Virus record (IMG/VR): IMGVR_UViG_3300042471_000183
Coordinates: 1-31,206 of that record
Direction: 5' to 3' (one strand)
DNA length: 31,206 nucleotides
From: a virus
Shown here: piece by piece, positions 15,200 through 23,086 of the stretch
How positions within the stretch are numbered: position 1 is the first letter of the stretch
How the letters are laid out: each line of letters starts with the position of its first letter
Made by a program: the position numbers and the translations under genes
The notes under the pieces: model-generated
What the model saw: only the letters and a program-made list of their open reading frames with translations
What the model was told of the DNA's origin: nothing
The model's database searches: none

Positions 15200-15890
15200 G
15201 CAGCATGCTCCTGAGCTTGGCAGCCCGCAGGCGAGCCGCCATCCGCACCGCCAGATTCGTCAGTGCCTTGCCGTCGCTCACCGGCTCGGCCGGAACCGGA
15301 GTCTCTTCCTGCTCGGCCATCCACGCCTCCATGCTGCGACGGGCAACAGCCGCAGACGAAGACGAGTATGCAGGGTGTACAACTACGGACACGTCGAACA
15401 AACCAGACACCTCGCGGATCGAGCGACGCGGCATGCCGTCCTCGCCCGGTGCCCACGACTGCCCCTTCTGCTCGACCGTGAACGCGAACGAGGAGCCACG
15501 CAGGTCGCCGCGTGCCGTCAGTTCGCTGATCGTGCGGCCCAACTCCGTGTTTGGCAAAACGACCGAGTACCGCAGCCCCTTGTCGTCGCTCGACAGTTCC
15601 AGCGTGCCCGACGACGTGCGGCCCAACAGCTGGTTGGCGTCGTGGTTGAACAGGGCCACTACGTCCCGCTTGCCACGCTGGCGGTTGAGCACCTTGTCGA
15701 ATGCACCCGGCAGGATCGTCTCACGGAACCCGCCGAGGTCCACCGACGTGGTGTTGTAGCGGACGGCATAGCCAGACAGGACCGTGCGGCCGTCGGCCCG
15801 AGTCTCGACAGCCACGCCACCGTCGTCGGCGAACTCCCAGTCACGCCGCTCGATCTCCGTAGCCACCGCCACGTCCATCTCGTCAGCCAT
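15192..15890 (-). CDS. HK97-family prohead protease
   Basis: The 232-residue protein shows the U35 prohead protease pattern: SGYAVRYNTTSVDLGGFRET near residue 40, DVVALFNHDANQLLGRT with the catalytic histidine, and RGDLRGSSFAFTV with the serine (GSSF). An acidic/alanine-rich C-terminus follows. It cleaves the capsid delta domain during maturation. ATG 15890 has GGAGG six bases upstream and overlaps the end of the portal gene. The gene order portal-protease-capsid supports the call. Confidence 0.92.
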   Translation of the reverse strand: MADEMDVAVATEIERRDWEFADDGGVAVETRADGRTVLSGYAVRYNTTSVDLGGFRETILPGAFDKVLNRQRGKRDVVALFNHDANQLLGRTSSGTLELSSDDKGLRYSVVLPNTELGRTISELTARGDLRGSSFAFTVEQKGQSWAPGEDGMPRRSIREVSGLFDVSVVVHPAYSSSSAAVARRSMEAWMAEQEETPVPAEPVSDGKALTNLAVRMAARLRAAKLRSMLRG

Positions 15891-17118
15891 CGCTCGCCTC
15901 CGTGCTCGGGGTGTCCTGGGCCGGCTCGTCTTCGCTCGGTTCGTCCTGCTCCTCTGGCACGTCCTCCACCGGCTCGGCCACCGGCTCAGCACCAGGGGGA
16001 AGCGGGCCGAGGCTTTCCTTCTGCCGCACTTCCTCGGGCGTCAGCCACTTATTGCGGATCGCGATCTCATACGCCTGATAGCGGGTCGTGATGTCGGACC
16101 GCAGCAGCCCTTCGACCAGGAACTCCGCGTACAACTCGCCGTCCTCGGGGAGCACGTCCCGCTCGATCGCACCCTCAATCCGCCGTAGCCACGGGGCAAT
16201 CGTGAACTTCTCGAACGACACCATCTCGCTCTGCAGGTTGCCCCACGTCGCGCGGCCCAACTCCTGAATCATGTGCGGCGGCATCCGCCAGATGCGGCAG
16301 ATCGCCAGCAGCGATTGCATCCACAGTTCGGCCAACTGGCTCTCTTGATTCGTGGCCGTGATCGTGTCGGCCTTCAGCCCGTTGCTCAGCACCGCCGTCT
16401 CGCCAGCGTTCCTCGCCCCCTTGTGCCGGGCGTTCCACGACTCGCGAAGCCCACGCCGCTGCTCCTCGTTGAGCACTTGGTCCGTCGTCAGGATCAGCCC
16501 CGGCTGGGCTTGGTTCCTGTAGAAGTTGGCCGCGTAGCCCTCCAGGCTGCGGGCCAGGCTGATCGCATCCCGGCCCAACTCAATCGGCACCTCACCGTGA
16601 ATGCCGTCGAACGAGATCCACGGAATGTGGCAGATCTGGTCATCGCGGTAGATCGTCTGGCGGCCCGTCTTCGGGTCCGTGAACAGGTACGTCTTCGTGC
16701 CCTCATCGTCCGCCTCGACCTTCATGCCGGCCGGGTTTAACGGCCGTAGTTCGGTCACCTGCCCATCGGGGCCGCGGAACTTGAACTGGTAGGACGAGCC
16801 GTAGAACCCCATGTGCAGGCAGATCTGCTCGACCCACTGATACCGGGTCTGGTAGCGGTTCGGCTTCTTGGCGAGCACGCTGTAGATCGCCAAATCCTTG
16901 GCTCGCTCAGACGTGTAGTCGTCACGCTTGCGGTAGACGTGCAGCGGCAGGCAGGCGACAGTCTCGGCCACCACTCGGGCACAGGCCATGTAGGCCGCCG
17001 TTCGCATGGCGGTCTCGGGAGTCACCCGCACGCCAGACTCGGCAGCAGCCGCAACTAGGTCATCCCAGCGGCTCATCCGCGTCTCAAGCCAGCGGATCTC
17101 GGGGAGCGTCGCATCCAT
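15883..17118 (-). CDS. HK97-family portal protein
   Basis: The 411-residue protein matches the HK97 portal family: AMRTAAYMACARVVAETVAC near residue 45, LPLHVYRKRDD, KPNRYQTRYQWVEQICLHMG, HIPWISFDGIHG, and MPPHMIQELGRATWGNLQSE around residue 290. A proline/glutamate-rich tail (PVEDVPEEQDEPSEDEP) follows. It forms the DNA entry ring. It lies just after TerL with eight bases between and overlaps the protease gene, the classical order. Confidence 0.94.
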   Translation of the reverse strand: MDATLPEIRWLETRMSRWDDLVAAAAESGVRVTPETAMRTAAYMACARVVAETVACLPLHVYRKRDDYTSERAKDLAIYSVLAKKPNRYQTRYQWVEQICLHMGFYGSSYQFKFRGPDGQVTELRPLNPAGMKVEADDEGTKTYLFTDPKTGRQTIYRDDQICHIPWISFDGIHGEVPIELGRDAISLARSLEGYAANFYRNQAQPGLILTTDQVLNEEQRRGLRESWNARHKGARNAGETAVLSNGLKADTITATNQESQLAELWMQSLLAICRIWRMPPHMIQELGRATWGNLQSEMVSFEKFTIAPWLRRIEGAIERDVLPEDGELYAEFLVEGLLRSDITTRYQAYEIAIRNKWLTPEEVRQKESLGPLPPGAEPVAEPVEDVPEEQDEPSEDEPAQDTPSTEASDG

Positions 17119-17125
17119 GCGGTGT

Positions 17126-18730
17126 TCACCAGAAGGAAAGTTCGGGCATCGCCTGCGGCGTCAGGCTTTCGCCCATGTGCGTGCCAATCGCCATCACCAG
17201 AGCCACAATGCCGTCGATGCGTTCCGTGCTCTTGGCTTTGCTGGGCTTGATGTTGCCGGCCGGGTCGCTCTGTACCGCTACGTTTCCTGCTTGCCAGCCT
17301 AGCACCGGATGCCCAGCGTGCCGCAGTTTGCCGTCGATCGTGAGTGCCTCAAGACGCTTCGCCGGGGCACTCATCGACGCGAACCCTTGCCCAAACATCT
17401 GCACCGGCAAGCCCTCGGCAACGAGCTCCTGTGCCAGCATCGTCGCGTTCCATCGGTCGATGGCGATCTGCTTCGGCTGGAACCGCCCGCAGAACTCCAT
17501 GATGTCCCGCTTGATCGTGGCGTAATCCGTGCTCTTGCCGTCCGTCAGCCGCAGGAACCCGTCCCTGCCCCACTGGGTGTAGGGCACCCGGTCAACCCGC
17601 TCCCGCTCAGCGGCGTTGGCCTCGGGGCACCAGAACATCGGGACCACGTCGTACCGGCCAGACTCGTCGGGAAACACCGCCACGAACGCCGACGTGTCCC
17701 ACGTACTCGCCAGGTCCAGCCCCGCCCAGAACGGCCGACCCTCCAACGGCTCGAGTTCCACGCCGCAGGCCGCCCACTGGTCAGGACGAATCCACCGGAT
17801 GTCGCTGGTCGTCGGGATGTTCAACCGATACCGCAGGAAGGCGTTGAGTTTGGTGGCAGAGTTCTCGGCCTCGCGGCAGTCGGCCGCGAATGACTCCTCG
17901 CTGATCGTCTCGCCTAACGACGGGTTCGCCTTGTGCCAGATCTTCGGCGACTTCCAATCGTCCTCCCGGTCAGCCGCGTAGATGCAGCCGAAGAACGACG
18001 GGTCGAACGTCGGGTCGGCAATGCACCGCTCGGCGTAGTCGTGCTGGTCGTACCAGAGGTGAGTCTTGTTCGCCTCGCCCGCCGTCGTGATCGACATCAC
18101 CAGCGGCTGACGCCGGGCTGCACCGCCGTACCGCAGGGCATCCCACAGCCGGCGGTCGCCACGTTGGGCGTGCAACTCGTCGAAAAGCAGGCAGGAGATG
18201 TTGAGCCCCTCGGCCCTGAACGCATCCGCCGATAGAACCCGATAGAACGAGTTGCTGCCGCGATGCACGATCGTCTTCCGCGAGTCGAGCACCTCCAGCA
18301 CCTTCGACAAAGCCGGCGACGATCGCACCATCGACGCGGCTTCCCGGTAGATGATGCCAGCCTGCTCGCGGTCCGATGCCGCACCGTAAACCTCAGCCCC
18401 GGCTTCGCCGTCGGCCACCAGCATGTAGAGGGCGATGCCGGCGAGTAGCGTGGACTTGCCGTTCTTCTTGGGGATCTCGATGTACGCCTGGCGATGCTGC
18501 CGCGTGCCGTCAGGTTTTAGCCGGCCGAAGATCTCGCCCAGCACGTACCGCTGCCACGGCAGCAGTAGGAACGGTTGCCCGGCCGTCTGGCCCTTGCTGT
18601 GCTTCAGCACCGTCTCGAAGAAACGGTACACCCGGTCGGCCTTCGCCTGGTCGATGCCGGGGCGATGCTTAGCCGTGGGCGGCGAAGAACTCTTCGAGCT
18701 CGTCCTTTTTGACTTCGACTTGCGTGGCAA
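17126..18730 (-). CDS. terminase large subunit
   Basis: The 534-residue protein has a Walker A (PKKNGKST at about 87-94), a Walker B with catalytic glutamate (LLFDE at 181-185) and an RNase H-like nuclease with acidic residues near D339 (GLDLAST), D425 (IAIDRWN) and a C-terminal aspartate (TERIDGIV). It packages DNA into the prohead. The likely start is TTG 18730, 62 bases inside the TerS gene and without a strong Shine-Dalgarno. No other usable start is seen before the conserved region, so start certainty is lower than product certainty. Confidence 0.93.
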   Translation of the reverse strand: MPRKSKSKRTSSKSSSPPTAKHRPGIDQAKADRVYRFFETVLKHSKGQTAGQPFLLLPWQRYVLGEIFGRLKPDGTRQHRQAYIEIPKKNGKSTLLAGIALYMLVADGEAGAEVYGAASDREQAGIIYREAASMVRSSPALSKVLEVLDSRKTIVHRGSNSFYRVLSADAFRAEGLNISCLLFDELHAQRGDRRLWDALRYGGAARRQPLVMSITTAGEANKTHLWYDQHDYAERCIADPTFDPSFFGCIYAADREDDWKSPKIWHKANPSLGETISEESFAADCREAENSATKLNAFLRYRLNIPTTSDIRWIRPDQWAACGVELEPLEGRPFWAGLDLASTWDTSAFVAVFPDESGRYDVVPMFWCPEANAAERERVDRVPYTQWGRDGFLRLTDGKSTDYATIKRDIMEFCGRFQPKQIAIDRWNATMLAQELVAEGLPVQMFGQGFASMSAPAKRLEALTIDGKLRHAGHPVLGWQAGNVAVQSDPAGNIKPSKAKSTERIDGIVALVMAIGTHMGESLTPQAMPELSFW

Positions 18731-19136
18731 GCTTCGTTCTCGACGAGGGGGTCAGCCCGAACTCTGACAACAGACTAGCCTTCATGGCAACCAACGAGCG
18801 GTACATCGGCCCCGCCGGGTTGGGCTTCACGCCGCCCAGGTCCGTGTGCATGACCGCACCGCCAGCACGGAACTGGAGCAGGCACGACTGCTCAGCCGAG
18901 TGGACTTCGCACAGCGTCGCGAGGGCTTCGCCGTCGCCGGTCGTCAGCACGCCCATCCGAGTCAGGATGCCGGCGAGCTCGTTCCACTTCGCCACAGCCA
19001 CCTCGTCCACCGCGAGACGCTCGGGCATCGGCGGAACACCCGGCGGCATGCTTGGCTCGCGGCCTGCACGCTTCTTTGCAGTTCCTTCGAGTATCCGTAG
19101 GCCCGAAGGCTTGGGTCGCCGACCTGCTTTTGCCAT
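18669..19136 (-). CDS. terminase small subunit, P27-like
   Basis: The 155-residue protein matches the P27 family of small terminases: a basic N-terminus with RRPKPSGLRILEGTAKKRAG, then PPGVPPMPERLAVDEVAVAK, and a helical bundle through WNELAGILTRMGVLTTGDGE and ALATLCEVHSAEQ. It recognises the packaging site and loads TerL. AGGAG six bases before ATG 19136 supports the start. Its 3' end overlaps the TerL gene by 62 bases. Confidence 0.9.
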   Translation of the reverse strand: MAKAGRRPKPSGLRILEGTAKKRAGREPSMPPGVPPMPERLAVDEVAVAKWNELAGILTRMGVLTTGDGEALATLCEVHSAEQSCLLQFRAGGAVMHTDLGGVKPNPAGPMYRSLVAMKASLLSEFGLTPSSRTKLATQVEVKKDELEEFFAAHG

Positions 19137-19214
19137 GACTCGCTCCTGCTAATCGGCCCGCTAAGGGCAAGTCCCGTGCCGCTAAATGTGAGAAAAACCC
19201 CGGCGATTTCGATG

Positions 19215-19242
19215 CCGCGTACGCACGCTTCCCCGTACGCGG
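19215..19242. promoter_or_regulatory. inverted repeat in the TerS leader
   Basis: The perfect nine-base arms CCGCGTACG (19215-19223) and CGTACGCGG (19234-19242) flank a ten-base centre. It lies right after the predicted -10 box of the terminase promoter, so it would be an operator at the start site or a hairpin at the 5' end of the late mRNA. No T-run follows on either strand, so it is not a typical terminator. Confidence 0.6.
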
Positions 19243-19272
19243 TCTATAACAAACGGCCAAAAGTTTTCACAA
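19243..19272 (-). promoter_or_regulatory. sigma70-like promoter upstream of the terminase-head operon
   Basis: On the minus strand TTGTGA (19272-19267) and TATAGA (19248-19243) are 18 bases apart, each matching four of six consensus positions. The region 19137-19272 is one of the few true gaps in the leftward series. The promoter would drive TerS and all head and tail genes beyond it. Confidence 0.45.
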
Positions 19273-19611
19273 TCATCGACTGCCATTCTGGCTGTTGCGT
19301 TTTGCAACAGAGCGCCACCCCTCATGCTTGGCGTGGCACGAAACGCACAGCACCCGGAGGTTGGCCACCTCATCCGTTCCACCCTGACGCTTCGGCACGA
19401 TGTGGTCCACATGCGCCCGCTTGCCATGCACCAGGCAGCCGCACACCTGGCACTGGTAGCCATCCCTCAGCAGCACCTCACGCCGTGCTGCCTTCCACCC
19501 TTGCGAGCAGTAGCCCCGCTGGTGAGCGGTCGGCCTGCCGATGTCGGGAGCCCTTGGCTTGGGCTTCTTGTTGACCCACGGCGGCTTGAACGTCGGTATG
19601 CGGTCTGGCAC
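19273..19611 (-). CDS. HNH endonuclease
   Basis: The 112-residue protein carries a clear HNH domain: CQVCG at about residue 57, HVDHIVPKRQGG (catalytic histidines), ANLRVLCVSCHAKHEG with the asparagine and the second CxxC. The N-terminus is basic and proline-rich (TFKPPWVNKKPKPRAP). Phage HNH proteins encoded next to TerS assist DNA packaging or cos cleavage. GTG 19611 overlaps the upstream stop and has AAGGG five bases before it. Confidence 0.87.
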   Translation of the reverse strand: MPDRIPTFKPPWVNKKPKPRAPDIGRPTAHQRGYCSQGWKAARREVLLRDGYQCQVCGCLVHGKRAHVDHIVPKRQGGTDEVANLRVLCVSCHAKHEGWRSVAKRNSQNGSR

Positions 19612-19612
19612 G

Positions 19613-19969
19613 TCAGCCCTTGAACACGGCGGTCCCGATGGTGCCCGTGCTGTTCGTGGTGGCCGACAGCAGCTTGATGTACTGCGTGGCAAACACCTCG
19701 TCGGGCAGGGCATAGGCACGGCCTTCGGTAGTGGACGCGGCGAGGGTCACCTTCACCACGGCCCCGTCCTTGTCGTACAGCTGGAAGAACGGGCCGCTAG
19801 TGCTATCGCTGGCCCAGATGTTGATCTGGGTGGCTGCGGTCAGCATGGTGCCGACCTCGATGTGCCCGCCGGCCATGTCAAGCATTGGCAGCGTGTTGGC
19901 GACCGAGGTGGCGGTCGAGAGCGTGAACGCGAACGTCTTCGACTTGCGGCGGATGCGAACTTCCGACAT
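19613..19969 (-). CDS. probable virion protein, family unknown
   Basis: The 118-residue protein begins with a basic strand (SEVRIRRKSKTFAFTLSTAT) and continues with beta segments (INIWASDSTSGPFFQLYDKD, YIKLLSATTNSTGTIG). It resembles small beta-sandwich virion proteins such as decoration proteins, but the family is not recognised. AGGAA lies eight bases before ATG 19969. It sits between HNH and two further unknown virion-like genes. Confidence 0.65.
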   Translation of the reverse strand: MSEVRIRRKSKTFAFTLSTATSVANTLPMLDMAGGHIEVGTMLTAATQINIWASDSTSGPFFQLYDKDGAVVKVTLAASTTEGRAYALPDEVFATQYIKLLSATTNSTGTIGTAVFKG

Positions 19970-20059
19970 GGCTATGGTTCCTAGTGAGGCACGGGTACGG
20001 CCCGATGCACGGCCTTTCGCTTCAGCCTACCCTTCGCCAGCGACTCCGCCGGAGGTTGC

Positions 20060-20437
20060 TCACCGCACACGGACCGGCCAACCAGGCACGACGTTGAAGT
20101 TCGACGGTTCCGGCAACGGTTCAGGGGTTTGCGGCAGCAGGGCCACCGCTTCAGCCCACGGGACGACAGTGACACCAGCGGCGATGACCGCTCGATCGCT
20201 GTTCCTCCACATGCGGGCCAGAAGACGCTTGGAGTCCACTTGCTCGCTCACCTCGCTCAGGATGTCAGCGGACAGCATGTAGCGGCCGTCTGTCAGGATT
20301 ACGGGCGTTGGCACAAGATTCGTCGTACCAAACTGCTCCCATCGCTGGCGTAGCACGGCCGCAAGCGGGCCGCCGAACGTCAGTGCGTACTGGCGCTGGG
20401 TGTCGATGCCTGCCGTGAGAAGTTGGGCAAGGGTCAT
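20060..20437 (-). CDS. hypothetical phage protein
   Basis: The 125-residue protein has a helical N-terminal half (TLAQLLTAGIDTQRQYALTF, LAAVLRQRWEQFG) and a central ILTDGRYMLSADILSEVSEQ segment. The proline-rich end PQTPEPLPEPSNFNVVPGWP looks like an extended tail. No domain is recognised. Its ATG overlaps the TGA of the next gene upstream, so it is coupled to the 284-residue structural protein and may be its partner. An 11-base palindrome CTCCGGCGGAG follows its stop. Confidence 0.6.
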   Translation of the reverse strand: MTLAQLLTAGIDTQRQYALTFGGPLAAVLRQRWEQFGTTNLVPTPVILTDGRYMLSADILSEVSEQVDSKRLLARMWRNSDRAVIAAGVTVVPWAEAVALLPQTPEPLPEPSNFNVVPGWPVRVR

Positions 20438-21288
20438 ATCTGCCTACCAAGCGACGCTTGGAACGCCTGCACGGCGTTGTAAAACGCCAGTGCCTGCGCG
20501 TCCGTGAACTGTATGCCAACCGAGTACATGCACGCCCGGCCGGTGAAGTAGGTCGAAGGGGAGCCGGAGGTGTTCCGGGCGAACACAAACAACCCCGGAG
20601 GCTGGTCCGTCGCAAATGCCAGGCTGTTGGCGGTACTGTTGCCGCTGGCAAGGTTCACGCCGTTCCGGTAGCCGACGCCAGCGCCGCCAGACCGCGACCC
20701 GATGAGGTGGCCGTTCCTGGCCGCCAGCGTGGCGTTCTCTAGACCCGAATTAATCGCTCCACCAAAACGCGCGTACATGCCAAACGTAGAAAACGCCGGA
20801 AAAAACGCCGAAGTGCGAGTGCCGGCGGCCGAAATGAACTCGCCGTTAGTGTTGAGCGTGGCATTGAAATACCCGCTGTTGTGGTAGTTCTGCTCCGTCA
20901 TGCCGGCGTTGAAAGGCACCAGCCCGGTCGCCAGGTGCTTCGTCGAGCCGTTGCCTGTGAGTCCGCCACTTGACCCCGTCTCCGTGTAGTCGGCAAGGAC
21001 GAAGTTCGAGTTGGTGTCGGTGGTGTTTCCGTACTGCGTTCCGGTGCGGCTCGGGCCTCGGTAGAGCGGGACGAGGGCAGCCTCCAGGCCAGTGCCGGCC
21101 ATCAACGACAAACGGTAGAACCGATCCCGCAGCCCTGCTGCGTCGATGCTGCGGCAGAACGTCGTAACGGCCGCCATGGTTGACGCCGACACGGTGCCAC
21201 CATTGGCGATGACGGCAGACCGCCACGCCAACGCCTCGGGGTGGCTACCGCTCGCCTTCGGCCGCAGCAACTTACCGCTCATGCCCAT
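20434..21288 (-). CDS. probable virion protein, concanavalin-like or fibre-type
   Basis: The 284-residue protein has a helical start (HPEALAWRSAVIANGGTVSA) with the phrase VTTFCRSIDAAGLRDRFYRL, then a beta-rich body with many glycine, serine and asparagine residues (GSSGGLTGNGSTKHLATG, NGHLIGSRSGGAGVGYRNG) and a closing helix (DAQALAFYNAVQAFQASLG). This layout is familiar to me from virion proteins of planctomycete phages, with a lectin-like sandwich in the middle. A host-attachment or decoration role is inferred. GAGGAA lies eight bases before ATG 21288. Confidence 0.68.
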   Translation of the reverse strand: MGMSGKLLRPKASGSHPEALAWRSAVIANGGTVSASTMAAVTTFCRSIDAAGLRDRFYRLSLMAGTGLEAALVPLYRGPSRTGTQYGNTTDTNSNFVLADYTETGSSGGLTGNGSTKHLATGLVPFNAGMTEQNYHNSGYFNATLNTNGEFISAAGTRTSAFFPAFSTFGMYARFGGAINSGLENATLAARNGHLIGSRSGGAGVGYRNGVNLASGNSTANSLAFATDQPPGLFVFARNTSGSPSTYFTGRACMYSVGIQFTDAQALAFYNAVQAFQASLGRQI

Positions 21289-21292
21289 TGCG

Positions 21293-21550
21293 TCAGTTCC
21301 TCGTCGGGGCGGGCTTGTTGTCGTTCACCAGCCGCGGCTGAAGTGCGTAGAGCAACTTCGTCTGCTCGCTGATGGTCTCGCTGATCTCTCGCTGCGTCTC
21401 GCTGAGTTGCCGGACGAACGACCGATGCTCCTCCACCAGGGGCAGTAGCACGTCGTTCCTGAGCACCCAACCGGCAGCCAGGGCGACCAACGTGGGAAAT
21501 CCCCACCGTTCGATGATGCTGAAGAGCGTTTCCTTGGTCGCGTCGGTCAT
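21293..21550 (-). CDS. small membrane protein, holin-like candidate
   Basis: The 85-residue protein has one predicted membrane segment near residues 15-36 (FPTLVALAAGWVLRNDVLLP) followed by a coiled-coil stretch (HRSFVRQLSETQREISETIS). One-segment proteins with a charged coiled-coil tail, encoded beside peptidase and lipoprotein genes, are often holins or their regulators. ATG 21550 overlaps the stop of the upstream membrane protein as ATGA. Holin function is inferred from size and context only. Confidence 0.6.
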   Translation of the reverse strand: MTDATKETLFSIIERWGFPTLVALAAGWVLRNDVLLPLVEEHRSFVRQLSETQREISETISEQTKLLYALQPRLVNDNKPAPTRN

Positions 21551-21879
21551 GGTGTCTCCTGCATTGCCTGCATCGCTGCCCGGTTCTCGCGGCTGTCGAG
21601 CCACCAGCGGATGAGGATCTTCACGATCTCGCTGATCAACGCCGACAGGACGAGCGTCAGGATGATGCCCATGCCGTACTGCTGCCGCCGCCTCTTGAGC
21701 GACTTGGCAAGGAATGAGCCGACGACCTCGGCTTCGCCAGCGTCGCACTGCCGCAGGACCGGAGCGGGCCAGCGACGCACGGCGTCGTCAACGACGCGGG
21801 CGACGGTATCACGGCCCGCAATACGCAGCCGCAGGGGCAACCGGCCGTAGACGTAGGCAGTCAGGTCGTCGCGGGTCAC
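21547..21879 (-). CDS. membrane protein of the putative lysis block
   Basis: The 110-residue protein has a soluble basic N-terminal part (TAYVYGRLPLRLRIAGRDTV) and one hydrophobic segment near the C-terminus (GMGIILTLVLSALISEIVKI), followed by a charged tail. GTG 21879 overlaps the lipoprotein stop as GTGA and has GGGAGG five bases before it. Together with the next small membrane protein it may form a holin/antiholin pair; this is inference from arrangement. Confidence 0.6.
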   Translation of the reverse strand: MTRDDLTAYVYGRLPLRLRIAGRDTVARVVDDAVRRWPAPVLRQCDAGEAEVVGSFLAKSLKRRRQQYGMGIILTLVLSALISEIVKILIRWWLDSRENRAAMQAMQETP

Positions 21880-22160
21880 TGGCACCTCCCGTCAGAGCAT
21901 GCCTTTCCGGTGCCTTTGCACTCCGGGCAGGTGATGACGATGCGGCCGTCCGTGCTCATGCGTCCTGTGCCGAGGCACTTGGGGCACTTGCCGGCTGGCA
22001 CGACGGGCTTCGGCGGGGCGGGCGTCGGGGCCGGCTCATGCCGCATCTGCACGACCATGCGTGCCGTCTCGGCGGCCAGGTCAGCGGAGACACCGTGGTC
22101 CGATGGCAGCGTGGCAACGCACCCGGCGGCAACGACGATGAGGGCGAGCAGGTAACGCAT
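21876..22160 (-). CDS. lipoprotein with DnaJ-like CxxCxGxG motifs
   Basis: The 94-residue protein starts with a lipoprotein signal peptide: hydrophobic YLLALIVVAAGC, with the lipid-accepting cysteine at about residue 14. A proline-rich linker (PAPTPAPPKPVVPAGK) leads to two CxxCxGxG motifs, CPKCLGTG and CPECKGTG, forming one DnaJ-type zinc centre. Processing would leave a lipid-anchored zinc module outside the cytoplasmic membrane. It lies between a peptidase and membrane proteins, where gram-negative phages encode outer-membrane spanins; a spanin-like role is possible but the zinc motif is unusual for that. ATG 22160 has AGGAA seven bases upstream. Confidence 0.75.
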   Translation of the reverse strand: MRYLLALIVVAAGCVATLPSDHGVSADLAAETARMVVQMRHEPAPTPAPPKPVVPAGKCPKCLGTGRMSTDGRIVITCPECKGTGKACSDGRCQ

Positions 22161-23083
22161 CACAGGATTCCTCGCAGCCAGTTGTCGGGCAGGGCGGTCG
22201 GCTGGAAGCCGCTGTAGCCCGCGTAGACGTAGGAGTCACGGCCAGACAGCATGCGGTCCACGACCTCAGCATCGACCCAGAACGAGCAGTTCCTGACGAC
22301 CTCGGGCATGTCCTCGGGGTAGTGCTTGCCCGTGGTGTTGCTGTCGCCCCACGAATTGGCACAGAGCAGGCCGGGACGCCTGCCGAAACGGGCGCCGATG
22401 AAGGCCATGCAGTGCCACCAGACACCACCGGCCTTGCAGAACCCGTCGGCGTCGCGGGACATGCTGAAGCCCTGCCCGCTGCACACAACGACCGGGTAGC
22501 CATTGCTGATCGCTGCGGCGGCCTCGTTGAAGTTCGTGGCCAGCGTCGTCTCCGAGCACCGCCGCTCCTTGGCGAACGGCTCGAGCACGTCGGGCACGCC
22601 ATTCCGGCCCCAGTCGCGGTCGCGGGCCTGCTTGCCTTCCTCGCGGATGATCGTGCCGGCGTAGTCAACGCCGTAGTGCAGGCAGCCGTAGTCGCGGACG
22701 CTCTTGGCGGCATGAAACCCGGTGGAACCGTCGCCGCCAGTGTTCGACCGCTGGCCCCTGCTTTCCACGCGCGAAAAGCCGTACAAACTGCTTTCGATCA
22801 CGCGGCCCTTCCACGTCTCAGGCTCTTTCCGCCAGTGAATATCCGTCGCGGCGAGCACGTCCACGGCGAGCGACGCGCCCCAGCCGACACAACTGCCAAC
22901 GTTGCCCTGCGAACCGCGCCGCCAGCCCGGCGAGCACGCCAAGAGCGCCGGGTAGAGCATCACGTCTTCGCCGGCCGCCCGCAGGTCAGGGCCGGCTTGT
23001 GCCAGCGTCGGGTGCCGCAACGTGGCGACGAACGACTCGGCACCTTCGGGATCGGGGACATACCCCATGCCACGGTCGGCCAT
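22160..23083 (-). CDS. papain-like (C1 family) cysteine peptidase
   Basis: The 307-residue protein has the papain layout in order: Q59 (oxyanion hole) and nucleophile C65 in GSQGNVGSCVGWG with the papain spacing of six, H224 in WWHCMAFIG, and N243 in CANSWGD. It would cleave proteins. It is encoded within a group of small membrane proteins and a lipoprotein, where a lytic enzyme is expected, and no peptidoglycan hydrolase is found in the window. It may therefore act on a protein-rich envelope at lysis or entry. No signal peptide is visible, so export would need the holin-like partners. The catalytic call is firm; the role is inferred. Confidence 0.82.
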   Translation of the reverse strand: MADRGMGYVPDPEGAESFVATLRHPTLAQAGPDLRAAGEDVMLYPALLACSPGWRRGSQGNVGSCVGWGASLAVDVLAATDIHWRKEPETWKGRVIESSLYGFSRVESRGQRSNTGGDGSTGFHAAKSVRDYGCLHYGVDYAGTIIREEGKQARDRDWGRNGVPDVLEPFAKERRCSETTLATNFNEAAAAISNGYPVVVCSGQGFSMSRDADGFCKAGGVWWHCMAFIGARFGRRPGLLCANSWGDSNTTGKHYPEDMPEVVRNCSFWVDAEVVDRMLSGRDSYVYAGYSGFQPTALPDNWLRGIL

Positions 23084-23086
23084 GCG

